The position numbers and the translations under genes were made by a program. A stretch of 64,000 nucleotides of DNA from NCBI GenBank assembly GCA_018350325.1, contig JAEVLN010000001.1, forward strand, positions 1,663,501 to 1,727,500. Reading direction: 5' to 3'. This DNA comes from Globodera rostochiensis. Taxonomy: Eukaryota > Nematoda > Chromadorea > Rhabditida > Heteroderidae. Below are positions 13,730-24,987 of this stretch, in pieces (position 1 is the stretch's first letter; each line of letters begins with the position of its first letter). The notes below the pieces were generated by a model. That model saw only the letters and a list, made by a program, of their open reading frames with translations, was not told the DNA's origin and ran no database searches.

Positions 13730-14417
13730 TCTGTCAGTATTCGCAGACGCTTCCCATGATAACCGGTCGTAAAGTAGAAGCCGTGCACAATTTTGCGCTC
13801 CGTTTCGTTCGGAATGCGAATGAACGACTTCCAGAAGCGGTTCTCCGGCCAGTCCAGGAACTGCTCCATCTGGTCAGGGCCCAGCTCGACCTCCTCGCCG
13901 ACAAATTTGTCCAATTCGCGGACAAAATAATTTTTACTCTTTGTCCCCCAACTGCCCGGGATGGCCTCCACCATGTCGTGCACCAGCTCGTTGAGACGCG
14001 CCATGCGCACCGGATCGGACAAATTGGTGGGACTGTTGATGAACACTGTGGCCATATGAAAGAACGGCACAATGTGTCCCTCCCGGTAACTGTCAACCTG
14101 GCAAAAGAATGTTGGCATTTTTCATTAAAAACAAAATTTATTTTGAAAAATAAAATTGCCTCAAGAAGTGGCGAATCTTCCGCAAACATTTTCTTCGCGC
14201 TCAAATTCACTTCAAACCGGGAAATGCCCTGAAGGAAAATAAATATTTTTTAAAAATAGCTCCGGGGCTTTTAAGAAAATCAATTCACAATGGTGGAAAA
14301 GGCGAGAAACGCGATCCATGCCATGAAGATCAGTGACGTAATGACGGGATGGGCAATGAAACGGACGTAACTGTCCATGGAGGAGGACATCAAACGCTTG
14401 ACCAACGGCGGGAGGAT
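13730..14417 (-). CDS. Patched-related (ptr) TM7 and second extracellular-domain exons, fragment
   Basis: Exons 14417-14289, 14228-14160 and 14097-13730. The first carries a TM segment (FIAHPVITSLIFMAWIAFLA). The second reads GISRFEVNLSAKKMFAEDSP. The third has SYREGHIVPFFHMATVFINS, the RLNELVHDM and GSWG blocks, FLDWPENRFWKSF and FYFTTGYHGKRL. This is the second extracellular domain of PTR proteins, RND-type membrane proteins acting in cuticle and sterol/lipid functions. The second intron uses a GC-AG pair (GAG|GCAATT). The sterol-sensing domain and the C-terminal TM bundle are missing. The last exon ends in phase 2 and the next exon on the strand (13566) begins with the one base needed, so reversed-order splicing is possible. 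Confidence 0.65.
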
Positions 14418-14591
14418 CTTCCGAAAATTGCCCAATTAAATCCTAATAAATTCTTTAAAAAGGCCATACATATCATTGTAAGATATCATTCATTACAACG
14501 CTTATGACTTTTTTCGGGAACATTGTTATTTATTTATGTGATGAAAGCAATTTGAAATATCGATACAAAAATTGTTTTGGGGGGTCCTAGA

Positions 14592-16114
14592 TCATTTGTA
14601 GTGCAACGATTTGCGATATTGTTGCAGTCGGAATGCGTATTTGTCGTTGTCCCTGAGCAATGTTTGAATGCCGTCCACCAAACATTTGCGTTTCTCCCGA
14701 CTCCGGCATTTGCCCTCCTCCGATGCGCCTTCGCCGTAAATGTCCAGGGCGTCAATTGCTTCCAAATGTCTCAGTGCCGTTTCGGTGAATTGCTTAAGCA
14801 AAAGCGATGGGAATTAATTTGAATTTTTATTTATTTATTGGCACAAAATTATTTCTAAAATCTGTTACCTTCAACCGTTTGTCCATACGCTTCAGCATTT
14901 GATCCAGAACTTCGCCTATAACAGAATTATTCAAAACGAATAAAATCGAATTGGGGAAAATTTGTTCAATATAATAAAAATCGTATTTTCCCTAATGGAC
15001 ACCCAAATTGTAATTCTGGTTTGTGATCGGAGTCAAGATGGCATGATTGACTCTCAGAACTCGGGTTTGATCATTAAACGAACGAGTCATGTGGGTTTCG
15101 GATAAGGAACAGTCGAAAAATATTACTCCGGGTTGAGAGACGACAAAAAACAGAGTATCCAGGTTCCGGAGCGGTTTCCCCAAAAATTCGGAAATTTCGT
15201 TAGCAGAAACCTTCCAAGAAATTCCTCTCCAACTCGGTGATGTCGTCCCCGTTGGTTTTGAACAGTTCGATCAGCTTGACCAAATGCACTTTCTCGTAGT
15301 CAGACAACAGAACAATGCCCGGGTTCTGTTTGGGTGCAATGCCCATCACAAGAATTTTGTCGTCTGCTTTGAGGTTGAGCTCGCTTAAGGGCCGTTCCAT
15401 TGGTGCCACAATGTACTTTCCTGAAAATAATATTCGTGCCACAATGTACTTTCCTGAAAATAATATTCATGAATATTCTACATAATTGGACAGTTTTGGT
15501 TCCTCTACGCTTTCTGACCTCTCAAATAAATTTTCCACAATTTTTTTAAAGGTAGCTTTACAACAAAGCAAAAGCCTGACTACGTCTCAGACAACAACAA
15601 ACAAACAGCTTTATAAAAGAGGGGTCAATGCAAAACTATATAGGGGCCTTTCGCTTTTCTAAAAATGTTATTTTTGCAAAAATTTTACCGTTTCAAAACC
15701 CGCTTTAAATTCTCAATTTTATTTTCTATTGACAAATTCGTAATTTGGCATCAAATAACTTATTTTCAGACAATTTATTTTGACTAATAAGGTCCCCTAG
15801 GTTTTGCATTGAAAACCTCTCAAGCCCTTTTCAATAAAAGTGCCAAAAAAAACACTATCCAGTCAGATTGCAAAACCTTTGTGTATGAGTCTCATTGTGG
15901 AATTGTCGCATCCGGTCTGTTCGCAAATCCGGTCTCTCAACTCGCCTAAATTCTTCGGCATTCCTTTCTCTTCGCTTGGCTTCGGGTCACAACCATTCTC
16001 TTCTTCTGTTCGTGTCTCGGCACTGCCTTCCTTTTCCGGTTGACCGTCCTCATCGCCAACATCAATATCCATTCGGAAATCTTTAACGCCATGCTTGATG
16101 ATGGTCACCCACAT
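14592..16114 (-). CDS. bag-1: BAG-1 family co-chaperone
   Basis: Exons 16114-15877, 15420-15211, 14915-14869 and 14792-14592: 696 bases, 231 residues. The N-terminal ubiquitin-like domain spans TIIKHGVKDFRMDIDVGDED, a charged insert, GELRDRICEQTGCDNSTMRL, IHKGKYI and LSELNLKADDKILVMG. The BAG domain follows: LLSDYEKVHLVKLIELFKTN, the exon with VLDQMLKRMDKRLK, then FTETALRHLEAIDALDIYGE and KRKCLVDGIQTLLRDND. BAG-1 binds the Hsp70 ATPase domain as a nucleotide-exchange factor and couples it to the proteasome through its ubiquitin-like domain. The acceptor of exon 2 is tandemly duplicated (see the 33-bp repeat), allowing an 11-residue in-frame variant. A decayed copy of this gene lies at 11820-12120. 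Confidence 0.93.
15403..15468. repeat. Exact 33-bp tandem duplication over a bag-1 3' splice site
   Basis: Positions 15403-15435 and 15436-15468 are identical. On the - strand each copy contains a TTATTTTCAG acceptor and the first codons of bag-1 exon 2 (GKYIVA). Both acceptors (exon start 15420 or 15453) keep the frame, because 33 is a multiple of three and no stop lies between them. Confidence 0.9.
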
Positions 16115-16189
16115 AATAACAGAAATCGTTGGCTTTTCTGTAAGAAATTAGGTTTTATGTATTATTGTTACAAACAAAGGAAAAGTTAG

Positions 16190-16515
16190 ACCAGGGTTGT
16201 GATATCTGAAGCTTTAGCAGCTTTTTGTGGTTTTTTGAAAGTCAAATGATGCTTTTTTTTGTTGAAATGCTGCTCTGCTGCTTTTTGTGGGTTTTCAGGA
16301 GCTTTGTGGACTTTTTGCCGATTTTTTGTGGTATTTGGAAAATTAATGAAAAATTCAAAAAAAAATCTTATAAATTTGAATTTTGGCATAATGTTACTTA
16401 AAAATGAACTAAAATGCGATTTTCGACTAATTTTAATGAAGAAATGTCGAATTAGCTGCTTGTTGGTGGTCAATGCTGATTTTAAAAGTTTTGAGATCAC
16501 ATCCCTGAGTTAGAT
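16190..16515. repeat. Dispersed repeat, related to 54425-54640
   Basis: It shares gctttagcagctttttgtgg, gtgggttttc and agctttgtggact in the same order with 54436-54510, followed in both by an A/T-rich part with a ttggcataatgtt-like block. The edges carry gatatctg and gagatcacatccctg. No transposase frame is present, so a small non-autonomous element is likely. Confidence 0.55.
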
Positions 16516-16819
16516 TGTATCGTGGAAATTGAATGCTAGTGTAATAGCTCGGTAAAATATCAACGCGTTCACCACCACCGGAAATCCAAAAATTTCGTTT
16601 ACGGCGATCGTTGGCAATTTTTCGACGCTCAGTGCCGTTCAGTTTGCCAAAAAAATTGCAAATCCGCTTTCTCATTGCCCTTCTTTCCGCGAACGTTGGG
16701 TCTAGAGGACAAGCGGATGCTTTACCACGGCTGAATACATTGCGTCCTAGCCAAGCTGGCTTCGTCGTCCTGACGTTTTTTTTACGCACGATGCCTAAGA
16801 CTGAGCTTGACGAAGTTCA

Positions 16820-17010
16820 GTGATTGATCACCGATTGATCAGATTGTTTTGGTTTGGGATTCAAAATCAGTCGAAGCATTGATCAGTGGTCACTGACTGG
16901 TCATTTTGGGAATTGGTCAAAACGTTGATTGATCACTGACTGATCAGATTGTTTTGGTTTGGAATTTAAAATCAGTCGAATCACTGACTGATCAGTTTGT
17001 GTTCCAATTT
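16820..17010. repeat. CTGATCA-rich direct repeats
   Basis: Two copies of a roughly 55-base block containing agattgttttggtttggaat (or gggatt) and aaaatcagtcgaa are about 103 bases apart, and each is surrounded by attgatcactgactgatca words. Similar CTGATCA-rich stretches lie at 27030, 28910-29040, 38040-38165, 42460-42720, 58060-58165 and 63540-63660. Confidence 0.6.
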
Positions 17011-17313
17011 AGAAATTGGTTGTTTGGTTTAATTTGCGAGTTGCGCCACGCAGAGAACGCACAGCGGAAGACGAGAAGCCCAGCTGGTAGCTGAAGAAAT
17101 ATATAGTAAAGCGAATAAACGGTAAATGATCGGTGTGACCAAATGCAAACATTTACATACAAAATTTTGGAAAGAAAAAAACATTTTTTTTTTTGGTTTT
17201 TGGGGTTTTAAATGCAATTTGACGTTTATAAAAGGGCGTTCCAATTTTGTCTATGTTTATCAATTCTCGCATTATTCAAATCGGAACCCTAAAATAATTT
17301 GGATTTCAACAAA

Positions 17314-18544
17314 ATGTCCGACAACACAAGCGACAAAGAGCAGCAACAGCAAATGAAGGAAATGTGAGTTTATTTCCTAATGAATTAAATCAAAAGCAAT
17401 AAATCCCAAATTTCAGTCCCATTTGTGGCGACGTTTGGCTCGAAGTCTTCGCCTTCATCAGCCCTCTTGAGCTTGGACATACAATGGCGCTGATCAGTGA
17501 TCGATTTGACGCTCGGGTGACCGAGCACTTCAAGACGAGGAAATGGTCGCTGGGTCTGCTGAGAATTGTTCCCGCCTTTGGAGGGAATGGCGCAGAAATT
17601 GTCGTAAGCTCTGGTGGACGGCTGCCAATTCCTCAAGGACCAATTCCAGTCAAAGTGATCGGCTTCAAAAAGCTCGAAATCAGGTCGTTTTCCTTTTAAA
17701 AAGTTTACAAAATTTAAAGGTTTTGAACTTTCAGGTACATCGACCGAAGTGTCATCGAATTTTTTCAACGCCTTAGCCGACTTTTTGACTCTTCCGGGAC
17801 CTTTGTTTCCATCTCACCAAACAACGACCAAAGCCGCAGCTGGGACATTATTCGGCAGAAGATTTGGCCGTTGATCAGTGACAACATTCGCCACTTGCAT
17901 GTGCACGCCTATCAATTGGACTGTTTGCGACAAGACTTTCCGGCCATTCTTCGCAACTGCACAAATCTCCGATCGATCGATGGGCTTTCCCACGCATTTC
18001 CGGCCGAAGACAACGCCAATGCTTCTTCTAACCAAGCCGTGGCCAAATGGTTGCTCACTCCCCGCGGGGATGGATTTCCAAAGATGCTTTATTATGGCGG
18101 AAGAATGGAAGAACTCAAAAGGGTAATTTCTTTTTCTTTTTTAATCAATTTGAGAGTAAATTATTCCCTTCGTTTTAGGCCTTTGTTAATGCTTCGGAAC
18201 CGGCCAATTTATCATCCATCAGATGTCACTTTTCCTGAGAATCTTTGATGACATTACAAATGCTGGGCTGCCATTTGAGCTGAGGAACAATTTGACGCGG
18301 GAGCGATTGACATTTCGACGTGAAGGACTGAATTGGCTGTTGGTGCGTTGTCCAATTGAGCGCGACGAAGACAAATGGGCCGTGTGGGAGAAGGAGGCAA
18401 TTGAGTGGCAAGGATTCCGTCAATGGAATCGCATAACCATTGAATTCAACAACAGGGACATCGGCGACGGGTAAGTGAATCAAAATTCCAATTGTTAAAA
18501 TGTTTCTAATTTTCAGAATGCTTCCACTCAAACGCAAGAAGTGA
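17314..18544 (+). pseudogene. F-box-like family, copy 1, frameshifted
   Basis: Five exons: 17314-17363, 17417-17683, 17735-18122, 18179-18470 and 18517-18544. It starts MSDNTSDKEQQQQMKEM. Exon 2 holds the F-box-like helix set (ICGDVWLEVFAFISPLELGH, LISDRFDARVTEHFK). Exon 3 has [26 protein letters not shown] and [16 protein letters not shown]. Exon 4 should read FVNASEPANFII, but one C is missing at about 18210 (aatttatcatcc against aatttcatcatc in copy 5). This brings a stop within six codons, while the rest of the exon (LRNNLTRERLTF to DIGDG) is kept in the +1-shifted frame. Total exon length is one base short of a multiple of three. F-box proteins recruit substrates to SCF ubiquitin ligases; that role is inferred from the weak F-box match only. 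Confidence 0.75.
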
Positions 18545-18966
18545 ATGGACGGACAGAGGACGAACCAACCTGATGGACGGAGGACGAACGAATCGAATTT
18601 GATGGAGGAAATTCAAACAGAAAATGGACTTAATTGTGATTATAATTGTTGGTTCACTCATTTGCTGTATTAATATTGGAATCTGTGGACATTACCTATT
18701 TGTTGTATATTCTACTTATCTACGATTTTGAGAAAAAATGATCCAAAATCATGCTGGGCTAGACCCGAAACGGTGCACTTTTTTAGTTGGAGGGTTAACC
18801 AAATCAACCCCTACAGAGAGACCCAAACAATCCCATCCAAGTTTTAATGCTTTCTTCACATAAAATAAATAACACAAATGATCTCTATTGACATTTTTTG
18901 CGAAAATATTTGCAACAACAAAAAAAAAACGGTGTTTCACAAAGAGTAATCAACAAAGCACAAATA
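18545..18966. other. 3' flanks of two convergent genes
   Basis: This is the F-box-like family 3' flank (tggacggacagaggacga and agaaaatgga blocks shared with copies 2-5) followed by the 3' flank of the p24 gene. No other gene is seen. Confidence 0.6.
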
Positions 18967-20368
18967 TCAATAACCACCAGGCGGCTTCCTGTCTGCGAAG
19001 AACGACCTCAGCAGAAACACCTTAACATTTTGACCAAATTTTTGGATTTGAATTCCACTTGGCGAAGCGCCCGCACTCCAGGAAAAATATTTTACAATAG
19101 AAAAATCGCTCGTAGCCTATAATAGGGACTTACTTGTCCGACACCGATCAGCAGTACCACCGCCGTTTGTCCCAGTGACCAGTATGTGACGCGTTCGTTC
19201 AGTTCCTCCGCACGTTTTCGTGAAGTTGCCTCGCGCAGTCGATGATGTGTTTGGTAGTCGTCGACAATTCTGCCGAATTTTTGATTAACCAAAATGTTTT
19301 TTTTTTCCACAAAAATTTTCAAAAATTAACTTGAGTCGGTCGTTAATTGTCTCAACACTGCGCTCCATTTGCGATGTGCCGGCACCGACGCGTGGAATTG
19401 GCAAAGCGTTGTGCTCGTCCGCCCCGACTTGCCAATCCAAGTAGACCACTTTGTGTGAGAAGGTGGAAAATTCGTTGGAGAAGCACACCTTGTAAGTTCC
19501 AGCCACTTCAGTCTAAAATTTAAAAAATATAAAATTGTTTTTTTTTTGGCGAAAATCATATTATAAAAAAGTACAACTATTGCGTTGACAAGAAGAGACC
19601 TGTTTTTTTCGGTAATAGTGTAGTTTGTGCCCCCCCCCCTCTTTTTGAAAAAATAAAAATATTTTCCAAAGTCGGTTAAAAGATGTTTCTAGAGGTATTT
19701 GGGGGTGTAGAATCCGAATCTGACTCCATTTCGACCCCCGGACCCGAATTCGAACATATTTGGATGATTTTGAGGCCAAAAAATTTTTGCAGTTTTTGGA
19801 ACAAAATGTTAAAATCGACGCGTCAATTTTTAAATTTATATAGTTTTTTTTTTCTTGTTCTTTACTCTCGGACATTTTAAGTTTTTCTATAATAAAATAT
19901 AATAATTACTTTGTACGCGTGGCTGTCCAATTGTTTTCTGGCTTCCTTGTACAATGACTTGCCATTTGGGTCTTCTAACACAACGTCAACGTCGTATTGG
20001 CCACCGGTAATCACCTAAACAATTGCCCGTAAAATTAAGCAAAAAACTCTGAAATTGGTGTCACGTAAAAGTGTAAAAGCCGATAAATTAATGGACAAAT
20101 TATTAGTAAATGAAAAAAGTTGCTTAAAAATTTTGGGGAATTTCATCGTTCTTTTTCGGTAAAAGGCTGCCCGCCCAGCCCCCTCTTAGTTTGGGTATGC
20201 CTGAAATTCCAATGTGCAGTCGAGCCCCATTTTGATCTCCTCGTAAAAGCATTGATTTGCATTGTCGGGAAGTTCAAAAGTCAATTCGGAAGCAAAAGAT
20301 GAAGGTGTGAATTTACAAAGAAAAAGTAAAAACAGAAGGTGTAATAATGAGATCCGAAGGCGCGCCAT
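18967..20368 (-). CDS. TMED7: p24 cargo receptor, TMED3/TMED7 (gamma) type
   Basis: Exons 20368-20201, 20014-19910, 19512-19331, 19269-19134 and 19020-18967: 645 bases, 214 residues. Residues 1-27 are a signal peptide ([15 protein letters not shown]). The GOLD domain follows: [67 protein letters not shown]. The coiled-coil [20 protein letters not shown] leads to the single TM ([17 protein letters not shown]) and the tail [16 protein letters not shown] with an FF export signal. p24 proteins cycle between ER and Golgi and select cargo for COPII/COPI vesicles. [15 protein letters not shown] and LEFQVITGG are typical of TMED3/7. Intron 1 starts with GC (CAG|GCATAC), well supported by the conserved junction LEFQ|VITGG. 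Confidence 0.95.
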
Positions 20369-21148
20369 TATATGTATGCTGTGGTCTAAATTTATTATAA
20401 ATTAGCTACGGTTACAAGAATTCTGAATTGGATCCGGATCCTGGGGTTTCTTTCAGCTTATCCTTAAAAAAAATCCGATTTTAAACCTTTTTAGATAAGC
20501 TTTTGGAAAAAAAAATATTTTAAACTTATCGATTCATTTCGCCAAGATAAAAGAATATTCATCCTCTCATGAGAATTTCAAAATTTCGATGTTTTAATGA
20601 AAAATGTTACATTGAAAACGACGAAACGAATTTTCTTTAGTTTTTTTTCAGCAAAGAACGAGTGATGCGCGAGAAAAACTTAATACTAAAATTTTATTAA
20701 TTTCGAAAAAAAAAAAAACGATTCCGGTATTCGCCCAAGATTAAATTATGATTTTACATCATCGAACATAAACGAAAATGTCAATTCCTTCTCGATCGAG
20801 GGGGGAAAAAAGGAAGTGGAAGCATTTGCTAACATTTTGTTTTACATATTGCCATTTGCTATCCCGTCCAAATCAATCGAATTCGCTTGGCTCAAATTGT
20901 TGCTATATGGTTAAAAGAAAAATCAAGTTGAAAAATCGTAGATTGAATCAATAATTTGACAACATCTGCTGTCAGATTCATGATCAACAACTCCTAAAAC
21001 CCGCGCATGCAAATTTTTATCTTAAAATAATGAACAAACCCCTCGGATTGCCAACTTAAAATAATGAACAAATCCCTCGGATTGCCAATTCTACGGCATT
21101 TTTTCTCGTTAAACATTTTAACTTTTTAAGCAAAAAACTTTCAACAAT
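20369..21148. other. Divergent intergenic region
   Basis: It lies between the starts of the p24 gene (-) and BRI3 (+) and should hold both promoters. It is A/T-rich. An approximately 45-base sequence (cttaaaataatgaacaaa-cctcggattgcc) is tandemly repeated at 21020-21088. No gene is seen. Confidence 0.5.
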
Positions 21149-22692
21149 ATGAAAAGCAACGATTACGGAAGCGTCACTGGGGCGCCTCCATCCGCGCCGC
21201 CGATGGAACACACCGCTGTGCCGCAGTCAGTCCAATCGTTTCCGGTTGGTTATTTTTTGGCACTAATTGAATGTTTAAGATTCAAAAATTTTAGCATGAA
21301 ACTGTTACACCGCTCCAAGGAGCTGTTCAGCCTCAACTTTCACAGACCCAAATGCAAGCGCCACCGCCGCCTTACAATGTTTTTTTTTAAACATTAATAA
21401 GCCTTAAGGGGTTGATCAATTGAAAAAAACTTAGAATCGATTGATACTTCCTGAGCAATTTCTGAATCTTGGCATTTATTACAAAAATTGGCACATTTTT
21501 TAGCCGAATGCTGTTTTTTTTGTGGTAGGCATAAATTTTAATTTAAACTTTCAAAATTGAGTTGTTAGCTTAGACTGATTTTGTTTTTTAAGATGTTTTT
21601 TTTGGTGTTGTTATTTTCAGTTAATAATTAAAAGTTTGAGTCATGGCCCGGTACTTGGCAATGACTTTTGGGGGCGTCACCTGAAATTTTTAAACAAAAA
21701 ACTGCAACAAAATAACAACAAAAAATGGTCAAATTTCCACAGGAGGCCATTCACTACCCACCGGCACCGCCCTATTCCGCCTATCAACCGAACACTTTCC
21801 AAAATGTTCCTGCCGCTCATCAGCCCCAACAGAACAGCGCGCCGCCAACCGTCACATATATGACACGTAAACAAATTTAAAAAAAATATAAATTAACCAT
21901 TTTTTAGTGTACAATATTTTGAAGAAAAAAAATGTTTCCCCTTTAGCGACTGGTCCAATTCCGATGCCGACAATCATCAGCACAACTACCATTCTTCCGT
22001 CTGCTGTGGTGCCGCCAACTCGGACCAATCCGTGCGCTCGGTGCCCGGTACGTTTTTTAAAGAGAAAAATTTTGAAAATGATTAATAAAATTGCACTCAT
22101 TTCAGCATGGCACCATTCGATCCGAGGCGGACTGTTGCTGTGAGTTTAAAAATATGCAATTTTCGAGAATTCAAACTGGGGAGGTAAAAAAGCAGACTTA
22201 CAAAATTAGTGTAAAAAGGAAAATGAAAAAATTCCGGTCCGGTGGCGCCTTGCCAAAATTTTATTTTTACTTTTTGAACGCGGACCTGCGCTACCGGGCA
22301 ACGGCGTACCCAAACGTTTTTTGTTTGCATAAGAATGAAAAAGGAAATATTTTTTTGTTTGAAGATTTATCAGTTAAGAAAAATGGGTTCTAAAAGGTGC
22401 TTGCTATAGCCCCCCCCCCCCCCCCCCGGGTACGACCCGGTTAAAGGGTAATTTAAGAAAAATTTGTACAACATTTTTTGGTTTGCTGGACGAAAAAATG
22501 CGTGTTTTGTTCGTTCGGACTTGTTGCTGCCTGCCCCCATGTGAATTCTAAAAAATGTAAATTTTATTTGCAGGTTTGTTTTGTCTGTTGGTGTTCTCCG
22601 TCATTTCCTTCCCGTTCGGGCTCGTGTTGCTCCTCTTCATTCCGTTGGCATTCCGTCGTCGATGCTCTGCTTGCCGCCATCTGTACACTTGA
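21149..22692 (+). CDS. BRI3: BRI3 family membrane protein (brain protein I3-like)
   Basis: Exons 21149-21244, 21295-21378, 21743-21866, 21947-22047, 22106-22139 and 22574-22692: 558 bases, 185 residues, phases consistent. The N-terminal two thirds is Pro/Gln/Ala-rich with PPxY-type motifs (APPPPYN, APPYSAY), which can bind WW-domain ubiquitin ligases. Then comes NPCARCPHGTIRSEADCCC, a strong hydrophobic stretch (CLLVFSVISFPFGLVLLLFI) and the closing RRRCSACRHL. A CxxC before and after a TM ending in FPFG is the BRI3 layout. BRI3 proteins are small lysosomal/late-endosomal tail-anchored membrane proteins. The family usually has about 125 residues, so the N-terminal Pro-rich part is longer here. 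Confidence 0.87.
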
Positions 22693-23513
22693 GGGTCGTC
22701 CTCCGGAACATTCTTTGGAAGATCGGAAGAGTTTTTTTGGATGATTTTTTGCGAAATGTTTGGGGAACGACAAATATTCTTCTGGACAACTTTTGTGCTT
22801 TGATATGTATTGATGGCGAGAACCAACCAAATCACGCCCATATTTTTCCTCTTTAAAAATAATCATATTTTCTGTTTTTGTTTATCTGCACTGCTCCCCC
22901 TCCTTCTCCTCCCTCTAATTGCTTCAGTTTTCAAATTCTGTTTGTTATCCCGTCCACAAAATTAATTGTGTTTATTCGTTGTTTCCTCTCACGCCAATTT
23001 AAAAGCTACAGAAATTTGTCGTAGCGGGTCCATTATGACAGCAAAACGCCTTGGAACTTACACAATGTATGAACCGTCTCTCTATCTATGCAGATAAACC
23101 GCCATAACATGTCAATTTTTACTACTCGACTTGCTTTGCCCGCCGTACATTTGACAAAAATGTGTTAATCTGTCGCGTAATGCGAAATAAGGCATTTTCC
23201 CCGGTCGATAATACGAGATGAGATATACCCCCCGCCCCGCCCATCATCCGTTACCCTCCCGCCCCTTTGCCCCCGATCCCTCACCCCCGGGGGGATAAGT
23301 GTTCTTTCCGTTTTTTTTTTTTGCCGTTTGCATCGACAGTTTTTCCCATCCGCAGAAATAAAGTGTTTTGAAAGCGAAATCGGAGAAACGAACGTTTGCC
23401 TTTAACTGACGAACTTTGGGGGTTTTTCGGGCTCCCAATTCGCCACAAATCAGTATATTTTGAACTTGAGTATTTTTTTATTTTTCAAAATGTTTTAACA
23501 ATTAGCAACAAAT
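22693..23513. other. Convergent intergenic region
   Basis: 3' flanks of BRI3 (+) and the Costars gene (-). C-rich stretches occur at 23225-23295. No gene is seen. Confidence 0.5.
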
Positions 23514-24987
23514 TTATTTTGGTATTTCTCTCAGCGCTTGCTGTATTTGTTCATGGCTGAGCAAAAGTGTGATCAGCGTCGCTTCATCCCTTCGCTGGAA
23601 CAGCATTTCGCCTTCAAAGTCGACCATCCCGTGCTTCCGGGCACGCAGCAACAGGCCGACAACCTGTGGAGGATTTTGGGTGGAGAGTGAAATGTTAATT
23701 GATTGAGTCAGGCGTAGAGACTGATTGGAATGTGCGTACAGGGAAGGCCAGGGCCTACAAAGCCTGGTTTCGGTTTGGCGCCCCCACCGAATAATCGGAA
23801 CACAATTGTTGGTGATTGAGACAAACTTTGTCCGAGATGGACTGGTAGATGTTGAAGAGGTTGCCGAACGAAATGACCACACGTCCGTTCGGCCCGTTCC
23901 GTCCCTTCCTCCGATGGCCATTCTCTTCGATCGCCACGCACAGGTGGAGCATCTCGCGGGCAATGTGACGCGCTGAAAAGTTGAATTTGAACTGCTCGAA
24001 CACCCCGGAATTTTGGTGGTTGCCGCTTACATGCTTTGTTCGCTCGCATTTCTGTCAACGACCCCGGCGGCTGTTTGTTGACGGCAAAGAGTTATTATAT
24101 TTGCTTTTGTATTCACTGACCGGTCGTCCGTACTCCGCCGAATTTTTTGCATATTTTTTTGGCACAAAATCTTTTGAGTAGACATCGCTGGAGCGCTCCC
24201 TGAGCGATGCTTCCTCCTTTTTGCGCATTTTGTCCAATGCAAGTCGCACATTTTCCGCTAAAAATGCCGAAAAATTTGAGTTTGATTTATTAAAATCCTG
24301 AAACTCCCGGCGCTTATTATTGGGACAAAAATCTCGTAATTTTTGGTGGAATCTCGGGCCCCGGTTTCAAACATTTCCGGAATTCAGTGCCGGAATTTCC
24401 GGCTCCTCTCACTCTACGAGCTGTGGGGACCTGATGCTGAGTCAAGCAGTTGATGCTGTTGCTGTGGTTTTGTTGCTTCTGCTTCGTCGTTGTCCCTGTT
24501 ATTGTTGTTGTTCTTCACACCGTTGAACGTGTTCATCCTCGACACCGGCACGGGCACTCTCTTTCCAATCGTTTCCGTGCCATTTGCAATCACTTTTTCT
24601 TGCTCCGATTTTTTTCGCTTTTCCTCCATAATTATAAGCTCGCCTCCCTTTTGCACATGATCCTCAGTGCCGACAGGGCTAAGAATGACGCCTTTTGGCC
24701 TTCGCTCGCCGCCGGTGGGAACCGAAATTTGGGGACGGACACTTTTTTTTTTGTTTGAATTGACACCGAAAGTGAAATAAAATCCCCTCAAAAATTAACA
24801 AAAAATCGGAATCCATTGAATTTTAATCCCCCACCCCCCCCCCCCACCCACCACTTTGACTGTGCATGTGATGATCACCACGGCTGGCCGTCTTTTTAGC
24901 CGCCGTTGTATCATTTTTCACCCCGTCGTTTCCCTTTCGCGCGGCGCCTTGCCGAAGTTTGTTCAATGAATGCGCTAAAAATGCCAT
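23514..24987 (-). CDS. Costars-domain protein, ABRA/STARS type
   Basis: Exons 24987-24848, 24786-24431, 24257-24121, 24070-24031, 23972-23827 and 23663-23514: 969 bases, 322 residues, all phases fitting. The N-terminal 165 residues are charged and Asn/Gln-rich. Then ENVRLALDKMRKKEEASLRE, AEYGRP, PPGSLTEMRANKA, RHIAREMLHLCVAIEENG, GRVVISFGNLFNIYQSISDK, VVGLLLRARKHGMVDFEGEM, LFQRRDEATLITLL. YGRP--GS-TE-R, FG-LF--Y--IS-KVVG and FEGEMLFQ are diagnostic of the Costars domain. ABRA/STARS binds actin, promotes Rho signalling and activates MRTF/SRF transcription in muscle. Exon 4 is only 40 bases and its acceptor lies inside what looks at first like coding sequence; the Costars alignment fixes it. 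Confidence 0.88.

Larger units (their letters stand above)
16115..17313. other. Intergenic between bag-1 and F-box-like copy 1
   Basis: It contains a dispersed repeat (16190-16515), a 100-codon open frame on - at 16499-16789 that I do not recognise (basic, FFGKLNGTERRKIANDRRKR), CTGATCA-rich direct repeats (16820-17010) and the promoter arm of the F-box-like gene with TATAAAAG at 17227. Confidence 0.5.

Noticed and set aside
16499..16789. Possible transposase-like basic frame on -
   Set aside because: No DDE/DDD pattern or terminal repeats; only basic composition.
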